20,254 nucleotides of DNA from a bacterium (GTDB taxonomy: Bacteria; UBP6; JAFGXH01): positions 1-20,254 of the forward strand of contig JAMOQH010000024.1 in the NCBI GenBank assembly GCA_027064085.1. The letters are read 5' to 3'. This document shows positions 14,159 to 20,254 of the stretch, in pieces. How positions within the stretch are numbered: the stretch's first letter is position 1; the number at the start of each line of letters is the position of its first letter. The position numbers were made by a program, and so were the translations under genes. The notes beneath the pieces are model-generated. The model searched no databases, was not told where the DNA came from, and saw only the letters and a program-made list of their open reading frames with translations.

Positions 14159-15502
14159 ATGGGTAGTGTTTTTAAAGCTTATGATGTGAGAGGAATATAT
14201 CCTAGTGAAGTTAATGAGGAGCTTGCATATAATATTGGTAGAGCATATGTAAAATTTTTAAATGCAAAAAGATTAATTATTGGAATGGACATGAGAGGTT
14301 CATCTCTTTCATTAACATTTTCTTTAATTGCAGGAATAAGAGATATGGGATGTAATGTTCAGTTTTTAGATTTAGTGACTACCCCCATAACATATTTTGC
14401 AACAAATTATTACAAGGCTGATGGAGCAATTATGGTTACTGCAAGCCATAATCCTAAAGAATATAATGGTTTTAAATTCTCAAGAGAAAACGCCATTCCA
14501 GTAGGAGCAGACAGTGGTTTAAAAGATGTTGAAAATTTAGTACTAGAAAATAATTTTGAAAATGCTAAAAATAAAGGAAAATTAACTAGAGTTGATAATA
14601 TTTTAAGAAATTATGAAAGATTTATTATTTCAAACTTAAACCTAAAAAAACCTTTAAAGATAGTTGTTGATGCCTCAAATGGTATGGCTGGTTATGTTAT
14701 TCCGAGGATATTTTATCAAGTGGAAAACTTAGAAATACTTGAAGTCCATTTTGATCTAGATGGTAATTTCCCTAATCATGAAGCAAATCCTATAAAAGAT
14801 GAAAACTATAGAGACTTAGAGCTAGTAATGAAAGTTACTCAAGCTGATTTGGGAGTTATGTTTGACGGAGATGGTGATAGAATAGGATTTATGGATCATA
14901 CACAAAAAATTATTCCAGCTGATATTATGACAGCATTTTTATCAGACCACTTATTACCCCAAGAAATAAGAAATAAAGAAGTAATATTTGATGTAAGAAG
15001 TAGCCGAGTTGTCGAGGAGGTTATTGCTAAAAATAATGGTATTGCAACCCTAAATAAGGTAGGTCATGCTTATATGAAAAAAACATTAAGAGAGCATGAT
15101 GCAGTATTTGGTGGTGAACTAGCAGGCCACTTCTATTTTAGAGATTTCTTTTATGCTGACAGTGCTATCTTTACTTTTATAAAAGTATTAAATATACTCT
15201 CAAGTAATTTATTAAGTTTTCATGAATTAACACAAAGATACATGAAATATTATGGTTCAGGTGAAATCAACTTTAAAGTTGTAGACGCTACAGAAAAATT
15301 AAATAATATTATTGAATTAACTAAAAAAGATGAAAATGCTAAAATAAATTTAATAGATGGTTTAAGAGCTGATTTCCCAGACTATTGGGTTTCAATTAGA
15401 AAATCAAATACAGAACCTTTATTAAGATTAGTTGTGGAAGCGACTAACGAAACTACTCTAAAAGAAAAAACAGAATACTATACTAATTTAATTAATTCTT
15501 AG
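14159..15502 (+). CDS. Phosphomannomutase/phosphoglucomutase
   Basis: Alpha-D-phosphohexomutase of 447 residues, interconverting hexose 1- and 6-phosphates (mannose and/or glucose) to supply nucleotide sugars for polysaccharide or lipopolysaccharide. All four family sites are present: phosphoserine loop TASHNP (94-99, Ser96), metal loop DGDGDR (236-241), sugar-specificity loop GGELAGH (318-324) and phosphate-binding RKSNTEP (414-420). The GEXSGH-type loop reads GELAGH, with Ala where Ser is common, as in several bacterial enzymes of the ManB/AlgC type; this does not settle the substrate. The start is ATG 14159 with AGGAGG (14149-14154) overlapping the upstream stop codon. It is last in the hisS operon, followed by a hairpin about 45 bases downstream. 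Confidence 0.95.
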   Translation: MGSVFKAYDVRGIYPSEVNEELAYNIGRAYVKFLNAKRLIIGMDMRGSSLSLTFSLIAGIRDMGCNVQFLDLVTTPITYFATNYYKADGAIMVTASHNPKEYNGFKFSRENAIPVGADSGLKDVENLVLENNFENAKNKGKLTRVDNILRNYERFIISNLNLKKPLKIVVDASNGMAGYVIPRIFYQVENLEILEVHFDLDGNFPNHEANPIKDENYRDLELVMKVTQADLGVMFDGDGDRIGFMDHTQKIIPADIMTAFLSDHLLPQEIRNKEVIFDVRSSRVVEEVIAKNNGIATLNKVGHAYMKKTLREHDAVFGGELAGHFYFRDFFYADSAIFTFIKVLNILSSNLLSFHELTQRYMKYYGSGEINFKVVDATEKLNNIIELTKKDENAKINLIDGLRADFPDYWVSIRKSNTEPLLRLVVEATNETTLKEKTEYYTNLINS

Positions 15503-15548
15503 TTTATTTTGGAAGCAACTTCAACTTTGCAAAGCAAATTTTCCGTTG

Positions 15549-15574
15549 TAAATTTAGCTTTAAATCTAAATTTA
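15549..15574 (+). terminator. AT-rich intergenic hairpin 2, possible terminator
   Basis: TAAATTTAG (15549-15557) pairs with CTAAATTTA (15566-15574) around an eight-base loop and is followed by TTATTTAT. It could end the hisS operon, although a stem with only one G-C pair is weak. Its stem and loop match hairpin 9632-9658 in reverse orientation, so a dispersed repeat is the alternative reading. Confidence 0.45.
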
Positions 15575-15804
15575 TTATTTATCTTTCATTAAGGCAATCC
15601 CCATACTTACTTTCAAACTCATATTTATGTATACTCTCTTCTTCTATCATATTTTTCCATAATTATTATTTATAAAACACATAATATAAGAACAGAATTA
15701 AATGAATTATTATAATAAATTTTAAATATTAAATAAATAAACTTCATTATTTCCACTTTGTTTAATTTTGGAGATAAATAAACAAGATTTTAAACACACA
15801 ACTC

Positions 15805-15833
15805 TTGAAATTATAATTTAAATATATTATAAT
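15805..15833 (+). promoter_or_regulatory. Promoter of the response regulator gene
   Basis: TTGAAA (15805-15810), exactly 17 bases, then a perfect TATAAT (15828-15833). This is the best -10 and spacer combination in the window and lies about 24 bases before the ATG. Confidence 0.68.
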
Positions 15834-15856
15834 ACCTTAGTTTTATTGAGGATAAG

Positions 15857-17272
15857 ATGACTAAAACAATTCTAGTGATAGATGATGATGATAGCTTTAG
15901 AGAGCTACTATCAACCTTTTTAGAAGATGAAGGCTTTAATATCATAAAATTATCTAATGGCGAAACTGCAAATAAAGTTTTTATGGAAAATGATATAGAT
16001 TTTTTTATAATTGATGTTTTGCTTCCAAGAAAAAATGGATTTAAAGTTGTTGAAGAGTTAAAAGATGCAATGGACTTTGTTGATATTCCAATTGTTATGA
16101 TAAGTGGTTTTTATAAAGGATATAAACATAAGCAAGATGCTATAGGAAACTTTGGAGCATTAGATTATCTTGAAAAACCATTTGATTTTAATGCCGATTT
16201 AAAACCAATATTAATTAAAGTCTTTCAATCAGAATATCCAACACCAAGCTCTAACCAAGAAGGTGCATTAATAAATGATGATGATCTATTTGACTCACCT
16301 CTTGATATTCCCAATACACCACCTCTTCCCAATACACCACCTCTTCCCAATACACCATCTCTTTCAGATATACCTTCAATGAAAGATGAAGATGACTTTA
16401 TTGATTTGTCAGATTTAAATATAGATCAAGAAATACCAGATTTTACTCCAATGAAAAAAGATTTAAATCAAATAGATTTTGAAGAAAAATCAGAAGTAAC
16501 TACAGCATATATAGAAATGCTTAAAGAAAGTAGTAAAAAAATTGAAGGAGAGTTTAATTTAAGAATTGGTTTAGAGAATTCATTACCTGAACTATTAGCA
16601 AAACTATATAAATTAAATTTAAAAGGTGAACTATACATAAATGATGAAATAAATAATATAAAAAAAATTATCTATATTGAAAACGGAATTCCTGTTTTTA
16701 TTAAATCAACTTTAGTATCTGAATGCTTAGGTAATATACTTGTCAAAGAAAGATTTATTACAACCAAAGACAGAGACTTGTCCCTAAGTCTAATGAAAAA
16801 AACTAGAAAACCACAAGGTAAAATACTTAGAGAAATGAAATGTATTTCATTAGAAAATTTAAAATATGGATTAACAAAACAATTAGAAACAAAACTTTTT
16901 GAAATATTCACTTGGAAAAAATTTAATTATAAATTTAAGAAAATAAATACAAAACTTAATATACCTCCAACAATATATGGAACAGACTACTCAATATCAT
17001 ATTTGATTTATAACGGAATCATGGAAGGATTTAGTATTGATTTTATTAAAAAATTTTATAAAAGAGATGGCAAAAAAAGAATTAAACATATCCCTAATTC
17101 TATTTTTGAATTTAAAGATGGTGAACTATTTGATGATGAACTTGATTTCTATAAAACCTTAGATAGAAATGAGTCCTTTTATCATATAGTAAAAAGAAAT
17201 CCATCAGAAAAAGAAAAAATAGTTAAACAAATAATGGCTTTTTACTATCTTAATATGATTGATTTCACTTGA
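15857..17272 (+). CDS. Response regulator with receiver and probable PATAN (DUF4388) domain
   Basis: Cytoplasmic protein of 471 residues, start ATG 15857 after GAGG (15848-15851). The receiver domain (~1-125) is intact: acidic DDDD at 9-12, phosphoacceptor Asp53 in IIDVLLPRKNG, Ser83 and Lys107 (LEKP). A low-complexity linker (~130-215) contains PNTPPL repeats. Residues ~230-360 (LPELLAKLYKLNLKGELYI, IIYIENGIPVFIKS, ECLGNILVKERFIT) read like the DUF4388/PATAN domain found in deltaproteobacterial and cyanobacterial regulators; the C-terminal ~110 residues are not assigned. There is no DNA-binding helix-turn-helix, so output is probably through protein contacts. No histidine kinase is encoded nearby. 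A lipoprotein gene follows 43 bases downstream. Confidence 0.85.
   Translation: MTKTILVIDDDDSFRELLSTFLEDEGFNIIKLSNGETANKVFMENDIDFFIIDVLLPRKNGFKVVEELKDAMDFVDIPIVMISGFYKGYKHKQDAIGNFGALDYLEKPFDFNADLKPILIKVFQSEYPTPSSNQEGALINDDDLFDSPLDIPNTPPLPNTPPLPNTPSLSDIPSMKDEDDFIDLSDLNIDQEIPDFTPMKKDLNQIDFEEKSEVTTAYIEMLKESSKKIEGEFNLRIGLENSLPELLAKLYKLNLKGELYINDEINNIKKIIYIENGIPVFIKSTLVSECLGNILVKERFITTKDRDLSLSLMKKTRKPQGKILREMKCISLENLKYGLTKQLETKLFEIFTWKKFNYKFKKINTKLNIPPTIYGTDYSISYLIYNGIMEGFSIDFIKKFYKRDGKKRIKHIPNSIFEFKDGELFDDELDFYKTLDRNESFYHIVKRNPSEKEKIVKQIMAFYYLNMIDFT
16310..16363 (+). repeat. 18-base tandem repeat (PNTPPL)
   Basis: Three 18-base copies (16310-16327, 16328-16345, 16346-16363, the last with one or two changes) encode PNTPPL, PNTPPL, PNTPSL. 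They form a proline-rich flexible linker between the receiver and output domains. Near-identity of the copies points to recent slippage. Confidence 0.9.
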
Positions 17273-17296
17273 TTTTTTTATAAATTACGATAAAAT
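17269..17296 (+). promoter_or_regulatory. Possible promoter of the third EGF-like lipoprotein
   Basis: TTGATT (17269-17274), 16 bases, TAAAAT (17291-17296, 5/6), placed between the regulator stop and the lipoprotein ribosome site. The lipoprotein could therefore be transcribed alone or by read-through from the regulator gene. Confidence 0.4.
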
Positions 17297-17315
17297 ACAA
17301 TTTTCAGGAGGTTTA

Positions 17316-19376
17316 ATGAAACTGTTTTTACTTATATTACTTACTTCTTTTTTATTCTTATCATGTGATAATGAGAAGAATAATGATAAAAAAGAAGACA
17401 ATAAATGTTCCAAAACAAATATTACAGGTACATGTGAAAATGGTAAAGTCTGTACCGATGGAGTATGCGTAACACCCGAAACTTGTAAAAATGAAGATTG
17501 CCCTACAAACTCCGAATGCGTAAACAACAAATGTGAATGTAAAACTGGTTATATTAATTTTGAAAATGTTTGTATTGCAGATATGTGTATTTCCCCTTCA
17601 CCATGTACAGAAACTAATAAAACTGTTTGTAAGCCTCAAAAAGATGCTCCTTATTTTACTTGTGAATGTGATGAAAATTTTCACGCAGAAGGAGATAAAT
17701 GTATTACAAATGAAGGAAATCCATGCCACCCTAATCCATGCTTAGATACTTCTCATACTTCTCAACATAAAACAAGATGCCTTTTAGATTCTCAGGATAA
17801 TACAAAATTTACATGTAATTGTGATGTAAGTAATGATTACTATGAAGATAATGGTATTTGCTGTAAACAACTTTCTCATAATGAGGGTGGAACTTGTGTC
17901 TGCAATGAAAGCTATATAAAAAATCCAGCAGGAGAATGTGTTCCTGTTTGTACAGAAGATACAGTTGAAGGCTTTAACGGATATTGCGAAGATACTAATA
18001 AAATATGTGTTCAGGGGGTTTGTGTTGACAATAAATGTATTGGAGTTCAATGCCCTGAAAACAGTACATGCAGTACTCAAAATGGTCAAGCAGAATGTTA
18101 TTGCAACACTGGTTTACACATGGACAACAACTTATGTTGTATGGAACATGCCTCAAATATAAACAATGAATGTAAATGTGATACAGGTTATACCTTTACA
18201 GAAGGCAAATGTCTTCCCGAAGAAGGAAATCCATGTGAGGCAACCCCATTCCCATGCAATGAAGAACTACATAAAAACAAATGTGTTGTTGATGATTCAA
18301 CAACAGGATTTCACTGTGAATGCAACATTGGTTTCACTTTAGATAATCAAACAGGAAAATGTAAATTAACTGTTGTAGATACCTGTCCAGACGACTTAAT
18401 TTGCTTAAATGACTACTGTGTTGAATCCGGAGATAGAGCAAACGAACAATGTTTAACAGATGATGACTGCCATGAGTTTAATGCATCTGCAACAAGCACC
18501 TGCAATCCCGATGTAGTGGGCGGTGTTTGTCTTAATTGTCAAACATCTTCTGATTGCCCTGCAAATACATTTTGCGAAGAAACATATCATACATGTAAAA
18601 ATGAATGTGACTCCGACTCTGACTGCCCAAGTGGAAGATGTTCTATAAGATTAAATATGTGTTTAATTGCAACATGTACCACTGATGATGATTGCCAACA
18701 TGGCTCTGTTTGTATTAAAGATAATGCCTCATCAAGTGGTATGTGTAAAAGAATACCATGTAATGAAACAGCATGTTCTGAATTTAATCAAAACGGAACC
18801 TGTGAAGCTGGTAAAACATGTATTTATGGTAAATGTGTTGATAGCTGTACACCCAATCCATGTACTTCCTTACCATTTAAAACAATTTGCAATAACAACA
18901 ATGGTGTAATCTCATGTTCATGCGAGGATGGATATACAGAAAATACCGAAGGAAGATGCGAGCCTAATACCGTATCAGATTGCCCTGTAGGTTTTACATG
19001 TGAAAATGGATACTGTGCTGATAGAAATGATACAGGTTTTGTATGTGCAAATGATAATGATTGTGGAACTCATACTTCATGTTCAACACCAATGACACTT
19101 CCTGCTGGTAAATGTACTGGTTGCACTGTTAAAGCTGATTGTCCTCATGAAGGAACTGGCGAAGATGTATATAACCCATTTGAATGTATTGCAGGCTACT
19201 GTATAAAAACATGTAATGGTCAAGATGACTGTAATTCAGGTATGGAATGTGCTCCAGTAGGTAATTTGGGAACAGTTTGTAAATCGAAATCCTGTACAGT
19301 TTCAAGTGATTGTCCTTCGGGTTATATTTGTGACGGAAGCTCTCTTAAATGCGAAAGAATTCCATGTTCTCAGTAA
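17316..19376 (+). CDS. Cysteine-rich EGF-like lipoprotein
   Basis: Predicted lipoprotein of 686 residues. ATG 17316 was chosen because AGGAGG (17306-17311) precedes it and a lipoprotein signal peptide ending LFLSC (Cys17) follows; the longer frame from 17259 lacks both. The mature part is a chain of disulfide-type modules: EGF-like units (CECKTGYINFENVC, CECDENFHAEGDKC, CYCNTGLHMDNNLCC, CECNIGFTLDN, CSCEDGYTENTEGRC), two longer units opening EGNPC, and Dickkopf-like four-cysteine units such as CTTDDDCQHGSVC and CTVSSDCPSGYIC towards the end. Two similar blocks, CPDDLICLNDYC and CPVGFTCENGYC, suggest internal duplication. No enzyme domain is seen. It resembles the 152-2041 protein in architecture but lacks its tryptophan module. 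Cell-surface binding is a likely but unproven role. Confidence 0.87.
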   Translation: MKLFLLILLTSFLFLSCDNEKNNDKKEDNKCSKTNITGTCENGKVCTDGVCVTPETCKNEDCPTNSECVNNKCECKTGYINFENVCIADMCISPSPCTETNKTVCKPQKDAPYFTCECDENFHAEGDKCITNEGNPCHPNPCLDTSHTSQHKTRCLLDSQDNTKFTCNCDVSNDYYEDNGICCKQLSHNEGGTCVCNESYIKNPAGECVPVCTEDTVEGFNGYCEDTNKICVQGVCVDNKCIGVQCPENSTCSTQNGQAECYCNTGLHMDNNLCCMEHASNINNECKCDTGYTFTEGKCLPEEGNPCEATPFPCNEELHKNKCVVDDSTTGFHCECNIGFTLDNQTGKCKLTVVDTCPDDLICLNDYCVESGDRANEQCLTDDDCHEFNASATSTCNPDVVGGVCLNCQTSSDCPANTFCEETYHTCKNECDSDSDCPSGRCSIRLNMCLIATCTTDDDCQHGSVCIKDNASSSGMCKRIPCNETACSEFNQNGTCEAGKTCIYGKCVDSCTPNPCTSLPFKTICNNNNGVISCSCEDGYTENTEGRCEPNTVSDCPVGFTCENGYCADRNDTGFVCANDNDCGTHTSCSTPMTLPAGKCTGCTVKADCPHEGTGEDVYNPFECIAGYCIKTCNGQDDCNSGMECAPVGNLGTVCKSKSCTVSSDCPSGYICDGSSLKCERIPCSQ

Positions 19377-19455
19377 TAAATAGTTTAATTATTATTTCAT
19401 AGCTTTTATTTCATATAAATCTATTGAGTAAATCGTTCAAACATTCTGTTTTCAC

Positions 19456-19486
19456 TTGAATTTTAAGCTAAAATCTTAAAATTTAA
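19456..19486 (+). terminator. AT-rich intergenic hairpin 3, possible terminator
   Basis: TTGAATTTTAAG (19456-19467) pairs with CTTAAAATTTAA (19475-19486) through 12 positions with one G-T pair and a seven-base loop. It sits about 80 bases after the lipoprotein stop. It lacks a following T run, so it is a poor classical terminator. It resembles the hairpins at 9632 and 15549 in stem length, loop size and the AGCT/ATCT edges of the loop. Confidence 0.42.
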
Positions 19487-19526
19487 AACAAAACATACAA
19501 AATATCTAGAATATAAAACTCCGATA

Positions 19527-19535
19527 TGTTATAAT
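19527..19535 (+). promoter_or_regulatory. Extended -10 promoter of the last gene
   Basis: TGTTATAAT (19527-19535) contains a perfect TATAAT and the TGN extension that compensates for a weak -35; the region 17 bases upstream (TAGAAT) is a poor -35 match. It is 27 bases before the ATG. Confidence 0.5.
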
Positions 19536-19561
19536 ATGCTGTTTTATTATTATGGAGGAGT

Positions 19562-20254
19562 ATGAAAATTTTAATGTTCTTATTAATTTCAGTTTCAGTT
19601 TTAGGCTATTCAAGCAAAGCTTTTGAAGATATAGTTAATTCAGATAAATCTGATACAGAAAAAGTTAAAGCAGTACTAAAACTAGACAAAGAGCTAAAAC
19701 AAGATGCTCAAAAAATAAATAATTTTAAAAAGAAATATATAAAAAAATATAAAAAAATTGCTATAGAAACCATGAAAAATAAGAATAAAAGTAATTATGA
19801 TAAAATGAAAGCATGGGAAGACTTTACTAATATTTCAGAGGGTACTAAATTTTCTAAATCTGGTGCAAGAATGGTTTATAAATTCTCTAAAAAAGCCCTC
19901 CGAGACTTGGATAAAGAACTAAAAACAGAAGAACTAAAAATTGATAGAAATTACAAAAAAATAATTTATATATTAGATAAAATATTATCTCTTAAATTGA
20001 ATAAAAAGAAAATAACTAAATACCAAAAAAGAAGAAATCTCTATGCAAGTAAGCTCAAATCCACTAAAACAGAAAGTAAAGATAAACGTAAGGACGAGGC
20101 GTTGACTCGTCCAAAAGACGAAGATAAACGTAAGGACGAGGCGTTGACTCATCCAAAAGACAAGCAAAATCAAGACAAAAAAGATAAAATGGCTAAAAAA
20201 GAAGATACTAAAAAAGTAACATCACATTTATCCCATAAGCACCCTCTTGCAGGA
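19562..20254 (+). CDS. Secreted lysine-rich protein, incomplete at the window end
   Basis: Open frame of 231 codons without a stop, cut by the window edge. ATG 19562 follows GGAGGAG (19554-19560). A signal peptide (MKILMFLLISVSVLGYSSKA) is likely cleaved after SKA; there is no lipobox cysteine, and no cysteine at all so far. Residues ~22-170 are helical and very rich in lysine and charge (KINNFKKKYIKKYKKIAIE, KKALRDLDKELKTEELK). From ~174 the protein holds two KRKDEALTRPKDE units, DNA copies of the repeat in the receptor linker, then more charged residues and KVTSHLSHKHPLAG at the edge. I recognise no family. If the receptor is a guide, the part beyond the repeat may be a separate domain joined by this linker. 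Confidence 0.78.
   Translation, partial: MKILMFLLISVSVLGYSSKAFEDIVNSDKSDTEKVKAVLKLDKELKQDAQKINNFKKKYIKKYKKIAIETMKNKNKSNYDKMKAWEDFTNISEGTKFSKSGARMVYKFSKKALRDLDKELKTEELKIDRNYKKIIYILDKILSLKLNKKKITKYQKRRNLYASKLKSTKTESKDKRKDEALTRPKDEDKRKDEALTHPKDKQNQDKKDKMAKKEDTKKVTSHLSHKHPLAG
20081..20164 (+). repeat. In-frame palindromic tandem repeat, 42-base units, copy B
   Basis: Two 42-base units (20081-20122, 20123-20164) encode D-K-R-K-D-E-A-L-T-R-P-K-D-E and a variant with H for R. Each carries the arms GGACGAG and CTCGTCC around a seven-base loop (20092-20112; in 20134-20154 one right-arm G is A). Bases 20090-20127 equal the reverse complement of 8977-9014 and 9022-9059. The units lack one serine codon (AGT) present in the receptor copies, which explains 42 versus 45 bases. 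Confidence 0.92.

Larger units (their letters stand above)
15503..15856. other. 354-base intergenic region
   Basis: Between the mutase and the response regulator I see a small hairpin (TTTGC 15526-15530 with GCAAA 15534-15538), the AT-rich hairpin at 15549-15574 and the regulator promoter at 15805-15833. The middle part (about 15585-15800) is plain A/T-rich DNA; its only open frame of note is 23 codons on the minus strand without a ribosome site. No tRNA or riboswitch pattern was found. Confidence 0.6.

Noticed and set aside
15579-15650. Small minus-strand frame MIEEESIHKYEFESKYGDCLNER with ordinary-looking codon use
   Set aside because: Only 23 residues, no ribosome site or promoter, and a stop just upstream. 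It might be the tail of a decayed gene, but nothing else supports that.

Overview
The window is a strongly AT-rich stretch of a Gram-negative bacterial chromosome, shown by lipoprotein signal peptides, an outer-membrane TonB-dependent receptor and Shine-Dalgarno sites of the AGGAGG type. Several traits recall the former delta-proteobacteria, especially Myxococcota/Bradymonadota-like lineages: many cysteine-rich EGF-like lipoproteins, a receptor with TonB C-terminal domains at its N-terminus next to a lipoprotein with a 'LEVLAIKVDKPQAHPGD' opening, and a response regulator fused to a probable DUF4388/PATAN domain. The base composition is unusually low for that group, so this placement is an inference. 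No phage, plasmid, insertion sequence, CRISPR, tRNA or rRNA was seen.

Layout. Positions 152-3455 (+) hold two cysteine-rich lipoproteins; the second carries a thioredoxin-like domain with a WCDPC active site. An inverted repeat lies between them and encloses a promoter. Positions 3452-9515 (-) form one tight five-gene operon, read right to left: a TonB-dependent receptor (TTG start), a small lipoprotein, a membrane-anchored TlpA-like redoxin (TTG start), and a FetA-like ATPase with a FetB-like permease. It looks like an envelope transport locus, perhaps for a metal. Near-consensus divergent promoters at 9543-9572 (-) and 9705-9734 (+) separate it from a second operon at 9760-15502 (+): hisS, a cysteine-free protein of unknown function, a cysteine-rich lipoprotein (TTG start) and a phosphoglucomutase/phosphomannomutase. 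After a 354-base gap come a response regulator (15857-17272), an EGF-like cysteine-rich lipoprotein (17316-19376) and an incomplete secreted lysine-rich protein that runs off the end (19562-20254).

The most striking signal is a short, relatively GC-rich palindromic repeat inside coding sequence. Units of 42-45 bases, each with a 7-bp stem and 7-base loop, are tandemly arrayed in the receptor linker (8961-9125) and again in the unrelated last gene (20081-20164). They are identical over 38 bases, read in the same frame (KDEALTRPKDE), and use codons unlike their hosts. This resembles a protein-coding palindromic element comparable in principle to the Rickettsia palindromic elements. A different hairpin abuts the receptor array, and three similar AT-rich hairpins sit between genes.
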